Assembly (NCBI RefSeq): GCF_042139015.1
Contig: NZ_JBHIKY010000003.1
Location: 186,001-250,000, forward strand
Length of the DNA: 64,000 bases
Origin: JBHIKY01 sp042139015
Lineage (GTDB): Bacteria > Bacillota > Bacilli > Bacillales > Marinococcaceae
Reading direction: 5' to 3'
The notes under the pieces were generated by a model. The model was given only the letters and a program-made list of their open reading frames with translations. It made no database searches and had not been told where the DNA came from. Below are positions 16,932 to 23,931 of this stretch, piece by piece (position 1 is the stretch's first letter; each line of letters opens with the position of its first letter). A program made the position numbers and the translations under genes.

Positions 16932-16964
16932 TAAAATAAGCCTCCCCGATAATTGGGAAGGCTA
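16932..16964 (-). terminator. Terminator after the yjfB-like gene
   Basis: AGCC(T)TCCC / GGGGAGGCT stem followed on the minus strand by TATTTTAT, next to the stop at 16973. Confidence 0.75.
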
Positions 16965-16972
16965 AGGCATGT

Positions 16973-17173
16973 TCAGATAGAAATATCGAACGACGCCCCT
17001 TTATGAGGTTCAGCCGCCTGCTGAACAGCCTGCGTGCCGGACGAAGCCAGCATCTTATTCATAAACTCACTCTGCTGTTCCCCTGTGTCCATCGCCTTTT
17101 TCATCACCGACAGGCTTGCCTGCTGCTTCACCTTGCCCTGGCTCATCGCCATCGACATCGCCGCAATATCCAT
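16973..17173 (-). CDS. YjfB-family putative motility protein
   Basis: A 66-residue protein matching the YjfB motility family: it opens MDIAAMSMAMSQGKV and contains VSVMKKAMD-like and MNKMLASSG segments, with Met-rich amphipathic helices. The biochemical role is unknown, but the family is linked to flagellar regulons. A weak sigma-D-like site (TTCA, 15 bases, ACCGATGT) lies at 17207-17233. It sits between the hydrolase and flaG. Confidence 0.8.
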   Translation of the reverse strand: MDIAAMSMAMSQGKVKQQASLSVMKKAMDTGEQQSEFMNKMLASSGTQAVQQAAEPHKGASFDISI

Positions 17174-17263
17174 GCTTCCACCCCCATTGCATAGGTTCTA
17201 TGGATAACATCGGTTAGTTGACGGGGAACTGAAGAGTTTTTCCAGAAAAAGTATGCAGGGTAG

Positions 17264-18103
17264 TTAAAAATTCTGTTTAAAGAAGCTCGTCGTTTCAGTT
17301 AATGCCTTGCGCAGCTCTGGAGATGCGTCCTCGAACGGATGAACTGAATTGAAGGTATGATCTGCCTCTGTTATCACGGCAAGCGAATGCTGGGATGCTG
17401 CATCCTTCATTTTCTCCGCGCCCTCGACAAGCCATTCGCTGTCCTGGTCCCCCTGAACAATATGCACCGGGGTCTGCATCGACTGCAGGGAAGCGATAAT
17501 GTTGAATCGTTCTCTATTTTGTCCAATATCATCAAGCAGCTCAGCTTTAATTGGCATATCCTGGTTTGTACGCTTGTTCGGAATGTAGCCGACGCCATTG
17601 CTGCGGATTTGATCTTTCAGCTCGTTGCTTAGAAAATCAACTTCAGAAACACCATTCCACGTCACAACTGTCTTAATCTCTGGATGCTCCGCCGCAAACA
17701 AAATGCTGATCGCCCCGCCGCGGCTGTGGCCGATCATACCAATGCGCTCCAGGTCGAACTCCTCTGCGAAAGGGAGCCGCTCCTCCTTCATATGATCAAA
17801 CAGCACCGCCAGATCCTCCAGCTCGCGCGAATATGTATTCACCGCAAACTTCTCAAGCTCATCAAAATCACTTTCATTCACACCATTGCAGGAAAAATTA
17901 AACCGAACCGCATAAAAACCCTCATTCGCCAGCTCATCTGCGACATGAGGAAAAAAGCTCCAATCCTTAAAGCCCTTGAAGCCGTGGCAGATAATGATGA
18001 CCGGCTTGTTGGAACGTTCCTTTGGGGCATGGACATTGCCACGCAGGTATAAATCATCTTCCAATGGAATGTCGAAGGATTTGTTTTCTATTTGGTTAGA
18101 CAT
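17264..18103 (-). CDS. Alpha/beta hydrolase (serine esterase/peptidase type)
   Basis: A 279-residue alpha/beta hydrolase. CHGFKGFKDW forms the oxyanion region, GHSRGG carries the nucleophile Ser, Asp is likely in VQGDQDSEW, and the catalytic His in ITEADHTFN. Residues VRFNFSCNG match bacterial dienelactone-hydrolase-like and acylaminoacyl-type family members. The start is ATG at 18103, ten bases after AAAGGAGG. It is embedded among flagellar genes without an obvious motility link; substrate unknown. Confidence 0.87.
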   Translation of the reverse strand: MSNQIENKSFDIPLEDDLYLRGNVHAPKERSNKPVIIICHGFKGFKDWSFFPHVADELANEGFYAVRFNFSCNGVNESDFDELEKFAVNTYSRELEDLAVLFDHMKEERLPFAEEFDLERIGMIGHSRGGAISILFAAEHPEIKTVVTWNGVSEVDFLSNELKDQIRSNGVGYIPNKRTNQDMPIKAELLDDIGQNRERFNIIASLQSMQTPVHIVQGDQDSEWLVEGAEKMKDAASQHSLAVITEADHTFNSVHPFEDASPELRKALTETTSFFKQNF

Positions 18104-18156
18104 AAAATAACAGCCTCCTTTTCTGCATCGTATCATATACGAGAGGATGATAGAAA

Positions 18157-18189
18157 AGAAAAAAAGACCCCAGCCTGTGCTGGAGTCTT
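18157..18189 (-). terminator. Terminator after the second flagellin gene
   Basis: GACTCCAGC / GCTGGGGTC stem followed by more than six T on the minus strand, just after the stop at 18203. It resembles the first flagellin's terminator, in keeping with gene duplication. Confidence 0.88.
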
Positions 18190-18202
18190 GTGGTATATAA
18201 AA

Positions 18203-19300
18203 TTAACCAAGCAACTGAAGTACAGATTGTGGCTGTTGATTTGCCTGCGCAAGCATGGATTGTGAAGCCTGAGAAAGGATGTTGGCGCGTGTCATTTCCA
18301 TCATTTCTTTGGCCATGTCTACGTCACGGATACGGGATTCCGCTGCGGAAAGATTTTCTGATGAGTTATCTAGATTGGAAATGGTGTGATCCAACCTATT
18401 CTGTACTGCTCCTAACTTAGAGCGTTCTGCCGAAACGTCTTTTATAGCTGAATCGAGACTCTCGATAGCAGCATTTGCTCCTTCTTGGGAGCTAATATCG
18501 ATATTGTTTATACCTAGATTATTTTGCCCCATATCATTGATACTTAACTGAATATTTTGGTCTTTATTGGCACCAATTTGAAAATTTGCTGAGCCTGAAG
18601 TAATTTCTACATTCCCAACACCATTGTCTTCGGTATAACCTGCATTAGTTTCAATAGTTATACCAAATTTTGAAAAGTTTAAAGTTTGAGCACCATCAGT
18701 ATTATCGATTTCCTGGGTATGCACATTACTTTCATTATCAGTATAAGACATGGTTAACTTGCCAGTATTTTCTGCCGAAATTGTGTACGTTCCAGCTTTA
18801 GCGCCTGAAGTGGTTACTTCCGCAATTCCATTAACATCAAGCACTGTCGTACTAGTTATATCTTGATCTACTGTGCCTCCTAAACCTCCATTTAGAAGTT
18901 TTTGATCGTTAAACTCCGTATTTTCTGAAATCCGGTCTATTTCGGATTGTAATTGTTCAACTTCTTTTTGTAGTTCATCACGATCATCATCAGTATTAGT
19001 ATCATTCGCTGATTGAACAGATAATTCACGCATTCTTTGAAGAATATCATGTGTTTCGCTTAATGCACCTTCCGCTGTCTGAATCATAGAAATTCCATCT
19101 TGAGCGTTACGAGAAGCCTGATCAAGGCCGCGAATCTGACCGCGCATTTTTTCAGATATTGCCAGACCCGCTGCGTCATCACCAGCACGATTAATACGAA
19201 GACCAGAAGAAAGCTTTTCCATTGAATTCTGCATGTTGCCCTGGTTAACGCCCAATTGACGGTGTGTGTTAAGTGCTGGAATATTATTGTTAATAATCAT
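18203..19300 (-). CDS. hag: Flagellin, second copy
   Basis: A 365-residue flagellin. The D0/D1 N-terminus (MIINNNIPALNTHRQL, SSGLRINRAGDDAAGLAISEKMRGQIRGL) and C-terminus (RIRDVDMAKEMMEMTR, ILSQASQSMLAQANQQPQSVLQLLG) are fully conserved; residues ~170-290 are the variable acidic outer domain. It differs mainly in that region from the paralog at 20319-21413. The leader has a strong hairpin with AAGGACG in the loop and an SD ACACGGAGG, both resembling CsrA sites, so translation is probably repressed by CsrA. Confidence 0.95.
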   Translation of the reverse strand: MIINNNIPALNTHRQLGVNQGNMQNSMEKLSSGLRINRAGDDAAGLAISEKMRGQIRGLDQASRNAQDGISMIQTAEGALSETHDILQRMRELSVQSANDTNTDDDRDELQKEVEQLQSEIDRISENTEFNDQKLLNGGLGGTVDQDITSTTVLDVNGIAEVTTSGAKAGTYTISAENTGKLTMSYTDNESNVHTQEIDNTDGAQTLNFSKFGITIETNAGYTEDNGVGNVEITSGSANFQIGANKDQNIQLSINDMGQNNLGINNIDISSQEGANAAIESLDSAIKDVSAERSKLGAVQNRLDHTISNLDNSSENLSAAESRIRDVDMAKEMMEMTRANILSQASQSMLAQANQQPQSVLQLLG

Positions 19301-19308
19301 TTTTACAT

Positions 19309-19358
19309 TACCTCCGTGTTATATTAATGGATTTTTGATGGCACGTCCTTATGCCATC
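19309..19358 (-). promoter_or_regulatory. CsrA-type sites in the second flagellin leader
   Basis: A seven-base-pair hairpin GATGGCA-TAAGGACG-TGCCATC (19337-19358) exposes AAGGACG, close to the CsrA consensus ACARGGAUGU. A second match, ACACGGAGGT, is the Shine-Dalgarno itself (19310-19320). This two-site layout is that of B. subtilis hag, where CsrA blocks translation. Confidence 0.65.
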
Positions 19359-19385
19359 TTTTACAAAAGAACCAAGTGACTAATC

Positions 19386-19412
19386 ATTTCAACGCTTTTG
19401 GCTGTGGCTTTA
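19386..19412 (-). promoter_or_regulatory. Weak sigma-D promoter candidate, second flagellin
   Basis: Minus strand TAAA, 15 bases, GTTGAAAT: perfect -35 and spacing, five of eight at -10. It is the best candidate between the csrA2 terminator and the flagellin leader. Confidence 0.35.
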
Positions 19413-19433
19413 TCCGCATCACCCCCGAAAAGA

Positions 19434-19500
19434 ATAAAAAGAGCCGATATAAGGCATGGACAACGCTTCCTGCGAATCCTGCCAATACACCGGCTCTTCC
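19434..19500 (-). terminator. Terminator after the second csrA
   Basis: AAGAGCCG and CGGCTCTT arms about 44 bases apart with T-rich TTTTTATTC after them on the minus strand; within it GGCAGGA and TGCC segments can also pair. Confidence 0.65.
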
Positions 19501-19515
19501 TTGAGCTGATCTCAA

Positions 19516-19740
19516 TTATGAAATGTCTTTTGTTGACGTTTTGTTGGCAGCTTTTTTCGGTGAAACGATATCTTTTCGCCCCACCTGCTGTTCTTCGAAT
19601 ACCTCACCGCGAACTATCGGAATTTCACGCGGCGCATCGATGGCCAGCCGCAGATGGCCGTTCTCACTTTTTACTACCTGTACCTTAATCTGATCATTAA
19701 TCACAACATACTCACCAGGCTTCCTACCTAATACAAGCAT
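19516..19740 (-). CDS. CsrA-like RNA-binding regulator, second paralog
   Basis: A 74-residue CsrA family protein. The strands MLVLGRKPGEYVVINDQIKVQVV and LRLAIDAPREIPIVRGEV align with CsrA; the RNA-contacting Arg6 and the Arg of IVRGE (Arg44 equivalent) are kept, while position 5 is Gly and the usual His before that Arg is Val. After the core comes a basic, Lys/Ser-rich tail of about 20 residues. AGGAGG stands seven bases before the ATG. It lies between the two flagellin genes, downstream of a sigma-D-type promoter and a structured leader with its own terminator. Confidence 0.88.
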   Translation of the reverse strand: MLVLGRKPGEYVVINDQIKVQVVKSENGHLRLAIDAPREIPIVRGEVFEEQQVGRKDIVSPKKAANKTSTKDIS

Positions 19741-19795
19741 CCTGCTTCCTCCTCGAGCTTTTATTTAATTGTAATAATTTTACATATATCGACGC

Positions 19796-19944
19796 AAAAA
19801 AGATGAGCAAATAAACAACTGCGGATCCCCGCTTTTTTCATGGTAAAAGAAGTTTATCTGCTCATCCTTGAGCCGATACATGCATGAAGTTTTAAATCTA
19901 TCAAAGCCGCCAATCCTTTGGCGCGCTTCTATCTTTCTTATCTA
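19796..19944 (-). ncRNA. Candidate CsrA-binding leader/decoy RNA
   Basis: Predicted from sequence only. Transcription from the sigma-D-type promoter at 19951-19977 would start near 19944. Three hairpins show GGA in the loop: 19904-19928 (loop AAGGAT, nine-pair stem with one bulge), 19860-19873 (GCTC-AAGGAT-GAGC) and 19821-19832 (GCGG-GGAT-CCGC). A 15-pair intrinsic terminator (arms 19852-19866 and 19802-19816, then six T) ends it. The terminator's 5' arm shares bases 19860-19866 with the second hairpin, so the two exclude each other. This fits a CsrB/RsmY-like decoy and/or an attenuator for csrA2 at 19740. Confidence 0.55.
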
Positions 19945-19950
19945 TTATTA

Positions 19951-19977
19951 TTATCGGAAGTAATTGATAGATGTTTA
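19951..19977 (-). promoter_or_regulatory. Sigma-D-type promoter upstream of the csrA2 leader
   Basis: Minus strand TAAA, 15 bases, TCCGATAA: perfect -35 and spacing, six of eight at -10. The flagellin gene at 21413 uses TCCGATAT, so T at the first -10 position is accepted locally. Confidence 0.6.
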
Positions 19978-20017
19978 ATCAATTTTAATAAATATTGTAT
20001 AATGTAGAAATTAACGT

Positions 20018-20033
20018 TTGTAGACATCTACAA
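20018..20033. promoter_or_regulatory. 16-bp palindrome, operator-like
   Basis: TTGTAGA-CA-TCTACAA has perfect seven-base arms. It lies 15 bases downstream of a TATAAT (19998-20003) on the plus strand, a position where a repressor would block transcription toward the small coiled-coil frame at 20099. Confidence 0.4.
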
Positions 20034-20098
20034 TAATCGTGACTCTATTAAATAAATAGGTTATCTAAACCAACAGAAAAATACGAAAGGATGAAAAT

Positions 20099-20272
20099 AT
20101 GAGTCAAGATGAGAATATGGGACGTATAGACGGTCGAGTTACTAACTAAGAAATAGAGCAGCAGCAAATGAAGAAAAAAGTGCACGAAATGAACGATAAC
20201 ATGAAAACGGTACTAAAACGCATGGATAAGCAAGACCAGATTATCAATTTATTATCAAGCAGTAAAATATAA
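20099..20272 (+). pseudogene. Small coiled-coil protein gene with an in-frame stop
   Basis: ATG at 20099 with AAAGGA eight bases before it opens a frame MSQDENMGRIDGRVTN, then TAA (20147-20149), then continues in the same frame for 40 codons as a charged helix (MKKKVHEMNDN, LKRMDKQDQIINLL) to a second stop at 20272. The helical part looks like a short coiled coil of the kind seen in phage holin-associated proteins, but I do not recognise the family. Either a single-base mutation broke the gene or only the 16-residue peptide is made. Confidence 0.45.
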
Positions 20273-20274
20273 TA

Positions 20275-20302
20275 GAAAAAGACCCCGCAGCGACGGAGTC
20301 TT
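20275..20302 (-). terminator. Terminator after the first flagellin gene
   Basis: GACTCCG / CGGGGTC stem followed by TTTTTC on the minus strand, shortly after the stop at 20319. Confidence 0.88.
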
Positions 20303-20318
20303 AATCGATTTATTTGTA

Positions 20319-21413
20319 TTAACCACCAAGTAGTTGAAGTACAGACTGTGGCTGCTGGTTAGCCTGAGCGAGCATGGATTGAGAGGCCTGTGCAAGAGTG
20401 TTAGCACGAGTATTCTCCATCATTTCTTTTGCCATGTCTACATCGCGAATTCTAGATTCTGCTGCACTTAGATTTTCAGAAGAATTGTCCAGGTTCGAAA
20501 TCGTGTGATCAAGTCTATTTTGATTTGCCCCAAGTTTAGATCTTTCAGCGGAGACATCTTTAAGCGCTTGACTAATTGTTGCTATTGCTTCGTTTGCTCC
20601 TTCTTGGTCGCTAATATCTAGGTCTTCAATTCCTAACCCTTCTTGAGACATATCGTTAATACTCAGATCTATAGATTGGTCTTCATTTGCCCCAATATGA
20701 AACGAGGCTGATCCGGCAGTAATATCAATATCTTTATCTGCAAGACTATCTATCTCATAAGCATCGTTAGTTTTTATAGAAATTCCAAAATCGGAAAAGT
20801 TTAATGTCTGCTCTCCTTCATCGTTAGAAATAGTTTGAGATTTATCTTCGGCACTATTTTCCAACGTTAGTTTCCCAGTATTATCAGCAGTAAGAGTGTA
20901 AGTATCCTCTTTAGCCCCAGAAGTACTTATATCGGATACTCCAGTAACATCAAATGCAGTAGTAGTATCTGAATCCGAATTTACTTTTCCACCTAAGTTT
21001 CCATTCAGCAATTTTTGTTCATTAAACTCTGTATTATCTGCAATTCTGTCCACTTCTGATTGTAGTTCAGCTACTTCTTTTTGTAGTTCTTCCCTATCAG
21101 AACCTGTATTCGTATCATTCGCAGATTGTACTGATAACTCTCTCATTCTTTGAAGAATATTCTGAGTTTCACCAAGAGCGCCTTCTGCCGTCTGGATCAT
21201 CGAAATACCATCCTGTGCGTTACGGCTGGCTTGATCAAGTCCGCGGATCTGGCCGCGCATTTTTTCGGAAATGGCCAGGCCTGCTGCGTCATCTCCGGCT
21301 TTGTTGATGCGCATACCAGATGATAGTTTTTCCATGGAGCCCTGTTGTGCGTCCTGGTTGATACCGAGCTGGCGGTGGGTGTTCAATGCGGTAATATTGT
21401 TGTTGATAATCAT
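20319..21413 (-). CDS. hag: Flagellin, first copy
   Basis: A 364-residue flagellin secreted through the flagellar type III apparatus and polymerised into the filament. The D0/D1 ends are conserved (SSGMRINKAGDDAAGLAISEKMRG; SMLAQANQQPQSVLQLLGG). The central domain (~165-290) is acidic, Ser/Asp-rich and diverges from the second copy. A sigma-D promoter at 21544-21570 gives a leader of about 125 bases with a CsrA-type hairpin and an SD AAGGAGGAAT. Probably the main flagellin, since its promoter is the better one. Confidence 0.96.
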   Translation of the reverse strand: MIINNNITALNTHRQLGINQDAQQGSMEKLSSGMRINKAGDDAAGLAISEKMRGQIRGLDQASRNAQDGISMIQTAEGALGETQNILQRMRELSVQSANDTNTGSDREELQKEVAELQSEVDRIADNTEFNEQKLLNGNLGGKVNSDSDTTTAFDVTGVSDISTSGAKEDTYTLTADNTGKLTLENSAEDKSQTISNDEGEQTLNFSDFGISIKTNDAYEIDSLADKDIDITAGSASFHIGANEDQSIDLSINDMSQEGLGIEDLDISDQEGANEAIATISQALKDVSAERSKLGANQNRLDHTISNLDNSSENLSAAESRIRDVDMAKEMMENTRANTLAQASQSMLAQANQQPQSVLQLLGG

Positions 21414-21423
21414 AACAAAAAAT

Positions 21424-21468
21424 TCCTCCTTGAATGTGTGTTTTTACGTTCCTTCCACGTCCATGTGG
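21424..21468 (-). promoter_or_regulatory. CsrA-type sites in the first flagellin leader
   Basis: Hairpin CCAC-ATGGAC-GTGG (21455-21468) presents ACATGGACGT, eight of ten matches to the CsrA consensus, and the Shine-Dalgarno CAAGGAGGAA (21424-21433) is the second site. Further GGA motifs occur upstream in the leader. The arrangement matches the known B. subtilis hag control. Confidence 0.7.
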
Positions 21469-21543
21469 AGAAACGTTCGTATTCATGGGATGATCGGCTT
21501 TCCTGTCGGCCGCCAGGATTGCTTTCTCATCCTTACACACGTT

Positions 21544-21570
21544 ATATCGGAGAAACCGGGACAATGTTTA
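21544..21570 (-). promoter_or_regulatory. Sigma-D promoter of the first flagellin
   Basis: Minus strand TAAA, 15 bases, TCCGATAT: seven of eight at -10, perfect -35 and spacing, followed by a leader of ~125 bases. Confidence 0.85.
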
Positions 21571-21777
21571 AGTCTTTTTTCATGTTTAATTGAATCAATT
21601 TCATAAGTGCTATTCTGATTTAACGCGAACATTAAATTGAAGCGTAAGGCAACGACTGCAGGTCGACTACAACGGGCCACCTCCTGTGGCAAACCTCGAC
21701 ACTAGCACGTCCTATGTTTTGTGGGATAAGCTATATGAATAATTTCTCCTCTACCACGCATAAGAGATGGTTGATCA

Positions 21778-21900
21778 GAGTGGAGCAAGCGAGACGCCTG
21801 CGAGAAAAGCAACAGCTGAAAATCCCGCAGGCAGCGATCAGCTGCCGAGGAAGTTGAAGCGTTGCCCGCGGTAAAGAAAAACTTGGCTTGTCGCCAGGAA
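21778..21900. repeat. Interspersed intergenic repeat, copy 1
   Basis: This block (AGTGGAGCAAGCGAGACG... GCAACAGCTGAAAATC... GAAGCGTTGCCCGCGGTAAAG) matches the block at 56653-56730 in order and spacing: an AGTGG start, AGCAACAGCTGAA versus AGCAGCGGCTGAA, a GC-rich hairpin centre, and GAAGCG(T/C)TGCCC(G/A)CGG near the end. I remember similar sequences as common intergenic repeats in Bacillaceae, unverified. It occupies the 740-base gap between the first flagellin and comK. The rest of that gap is AT-rich and unassigned. Confidence 0.6.
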
Positions 21901-22153
21901 TGGCGAAAGCCTTAGCTTTTCTTATACTTTAATCAATAAAGTTAATCTTTCTAAAGTGCAAGCGAGTTTGCGCAAGGATGATTCAACCTCTCTTGTATAT
22001 CCCGCATATATCAGGTGTTTATTCCACTAATTTATGTTCACTTTTAGCAAACATAAAGTAGTATTGTTGTAGTCATTTGTGCCTAATATGCCTATAATTA
22101 TGTCAGAACTTACCACTAAAGTCAGTCATCACCAACGCGAGAGGAGCAGCAGG

Positions 22154-22627
22154 ATGAACAGCAAGGTAGAGGAGAGGTATTTTGTTAGTGAGAAAACAAT
22201 GGCGTTTGTTCCTGTTTTTGAGGAAACAGCGCAGACGCTCGTGTATGAGCTCGGTGGAAGGGTTGTGTTTACCTCGATGACACCGCGCGAAATCATGTCC
22301 TATGCCTGTATGGAGCGGGGATCCACAATGCAGGGAAGACATGATGCGGTGAAGAAACGGCTTGGCTTTAAACAGAAATGGCCGGTTCCAGTTGACCGGC
22401 TCGAGGATATTTATGCATTTCCGCTTCAGTCTATCCGAAACCCTCAGAATATTTGGTTGTTTTACCATCACGTGAGGGACGTAAAGGTACATACGAAAAA
22501 CAGTGCATACATCTTTTTTATGGATGGGCAGCAGCTCAAAGTGCCGGTAAGCTATTATACGGTGCAGCAGCAATTGCTGCGGACGGCACACTGCCAGTCT
22601 GTTTTTCAACGCTATAAAACATTTTAA
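22154..22627 (+). CDS. comK: Competence transcription factor ComK
   Basis: A 157-residue ComK-family DNA-binding protein, master activator of DNA-uptake genes. Features shared with B. subtilis ComK: the internal GSTMQGRHDAVKK segment (GSSYAGRKAGTYEV equivalent), KWPVPVD, IYAFPLQSIRNPQNIWLFYHHV (FLFPTLSSTRPQCGWISHVHV) and LKVPVSYYTVQQQLLRTA (MELPISYNSFENQVYRTA). It ends about 35 residues earlier than the B. subtilis protein, lacking its C-terminal tail. Start: ATG at 22154 after AGGAG. A TATAAT at 22093-22098 is a likely -10. It is the only plus-strand gene inside the flagellar block. Confidence 0.85.
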   Translation: MNSKVEERYFVSEKTMAFVPVFEETAQTLVYELGGRVVFTSMTPREIMSYACMERGSTMQGRHDAVKKRLGFKQKWPVPVDRLEDIYAFPLQSIRNPQNIWLFYHHVRDVKVHTKNSAYIFFMDGQQLKVPVSYYTVQQQLLRTAHCQSVFQRYKTF

Positions 22628-22674
22628 TGCAGTGGGACGAACCAGTTCGTAGGTTCGTCTTTTCCAATTGGCGG

Positions 22675-23376
22675 TTAAGAAATCTCTACCCAGCCCTCTT
22701 CTATGGCACGTTTAATCGTATGCGTACGGTCGTTTGCATGCATTTTTTTGGTCAGATGGCTGACATGGTTGTTAACTGTCGCAACTGCGAGAAAGCACTC
22801 CTCGGCGATGCGTCGGTTGCTTTTTCCTTCAAGAATTTTTTCAAGAATCCGCACTTCTGCATCAGACAGAGTCATGCGTGCTTTTTCTGTATCCAATTCC
22901 AGCTCCTGCTGGGGTTCTTCGTGAACAACGGAATGAAGTTTTCTATAATTCAACACGAGCTGGGGCTGAAATAACGGGTCAATATACATAAGAAAGTTCT
23001 GGGCCCGCTTGAAGTGCACGAACCAGTCCTGATCCTCACGATCTGCCGCAAGCAGAACGTTGACGTCTTTTTGAAGAAGATCATCGAGGACGATATTTTC
23101 AAAAGACGGAATGTTAATTCCGAGCCGGAAATAACGCTGAATAGCTTCTGTTTTTGCAATATTGGTGCAGAGCGAGTCCTTGTCACACAGGGCAAAGTAG
23201 AGGGTATCCTTCTTTAAGCCTTCTTCAAATAAGACTGGAAGGTTCTCTGTGTGGGCCTCCACGATGGTTTTGCCCAGGCGCTCACCAGCATCCTTTAGGC
23301 GATTATTTTCTGAGGCATCAAAAAATAATAGAGGGAGACGCTGACCTGGGTCTCTGCGGGGTTTCCTATTAGACAT
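22675..23376 (-). CDS. LuxR-type transcriptional regulator without a receiver domain
   Basis: A 233-residue protein. The last 65 residues are a GerE/LuxR helix-turn-helix: LSDAEVRILEKILEGKSNRRIAEECFLAVATVNNHVSHLTKKM, followed by RTHTIKRAIEEGWVEI, close to the DegU end. The first ~160 residues have a faint receiver-like layout but lack the Asp cluster and phospho-Asp, so phosphorylation is unlikely; another input is expected. Good AGGAGG before the start. Its place between comK and csrA suggests a motility or competence role; no known name fits. Confidence 0.78.
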   Translation of the reverse strand: MSNRKPRRDPGQRLPLLFFDASENNRLKDAGERLGKTIVEAHTENLPVLFEEGLKKDTLYFALCDKDSLCTNIAKTEAIQRYFRLGINIPSFENIVLDDLLQKDVNVLLAADREDQDWFVHFKRAQNFLMYIDPLFQPQLVLNYRKLHSVVHEEPQQELELDTEKARMTLSDAEVRILEKILEGKSNRRIAEECFLAVATVNNHVSHLTKKMHANDRTHTIKRAIEEGWVEIS

Positions 23377-23700
23377 TATGTATTCCTCCTGAAGTCAAAA
23401 GTGAAAGTGCTTGAATCGTTTTTGCTCTTTCACCAAGCTGCCCTGTAATGATACTTTTTTCTCTATAAATAGTATGAATATTTCCATACTTTTTTCACAC
23501 AATAAAATTTTACCTTTTTTTTGCTCACTTGCAAAGGAACGAGAGTACCCTCATGCTTCATGGGTATTTGTTATACATTTGTATAGATACAAGTCTTTTT
23601 TACTGTTTTTCTTAAATCGTCATTAATAATTGGAGGAATTGCTAATTTTATGTAAAAATAAGTAAGTCTTTATGCCCATCATTATAGTGAACAATTTATG
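23377..23700. other. Intergenic region without a recognised gene
   Basis: AT-rich spacer of 324 bases between the LuxR-type regulator and csrA. It contains a small inverted repeat AGTACCC / GGGTATT around 23544-23568 and no clear terminator for csrA. No supported open frame. Confidence 0.5.
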
Positions 23701-23931
23701 TTAATTTTTTTTGAATTGATTGGATAATTCTTCTAAGATCGATAAATTTGATTCGGATGCCTCGTTATTTTCCTCTTGAATGGCTAAATATATTTCCTTT
23801 CGGTGAATGTCGACGTGCTTTGGTGCATCAATGCCGAGCTTTATCTGGTCCCCATCCACCGCAATTACCTTTATTTCGATATCTTCCCCAATTTGTATCG
23901 ATTCATCTTTTCTTCGGGTCAGTACAAGCAT
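23701..23931 (-). CDS. csrA: Carbon storage regulator CsrA
   Basis: A 76-residue canonical CsrA: MLVLTRRKDESIQIGEDIEIKVIAVDGDQIKLGIDAPKHVDIHRKEIY keeps Leu4, Arg6 and the VDIHRKE RNA-binding block. It dimerises and binds GGA motifs in hairpin loops to repress flagellin translation. The start codon overlaps the fliW stop (ATGA-type junction at 23929-23934), so the two are translationally coupled. The C-terminal 25 residues are acidic, then helical, as in other Bacillus CsrA proteins. Confidence 0.96.
   Translation of the reverse strand: MLVLTRRKDESIQIGEDIEIKVIAVDGDQIKLGIDAPKHVDIHRKEIYLAIQEENNEASESNLSILEELSNQFKKN

Noticed and set aside
19441..19450. GCCGATAT on the plus strand as a sigma-D -10 element
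   Set aside because: No TAAA at the right distance, and the sequence is one arm of the csrA2 terminator.
19871..19879. GCCGATAC on the plus strand as a sigma-D -10 element
   Set aside because: The -35 position reads TTTA rather than TAAA, and the sequence is part of the GGA hairpin region on the other strand.
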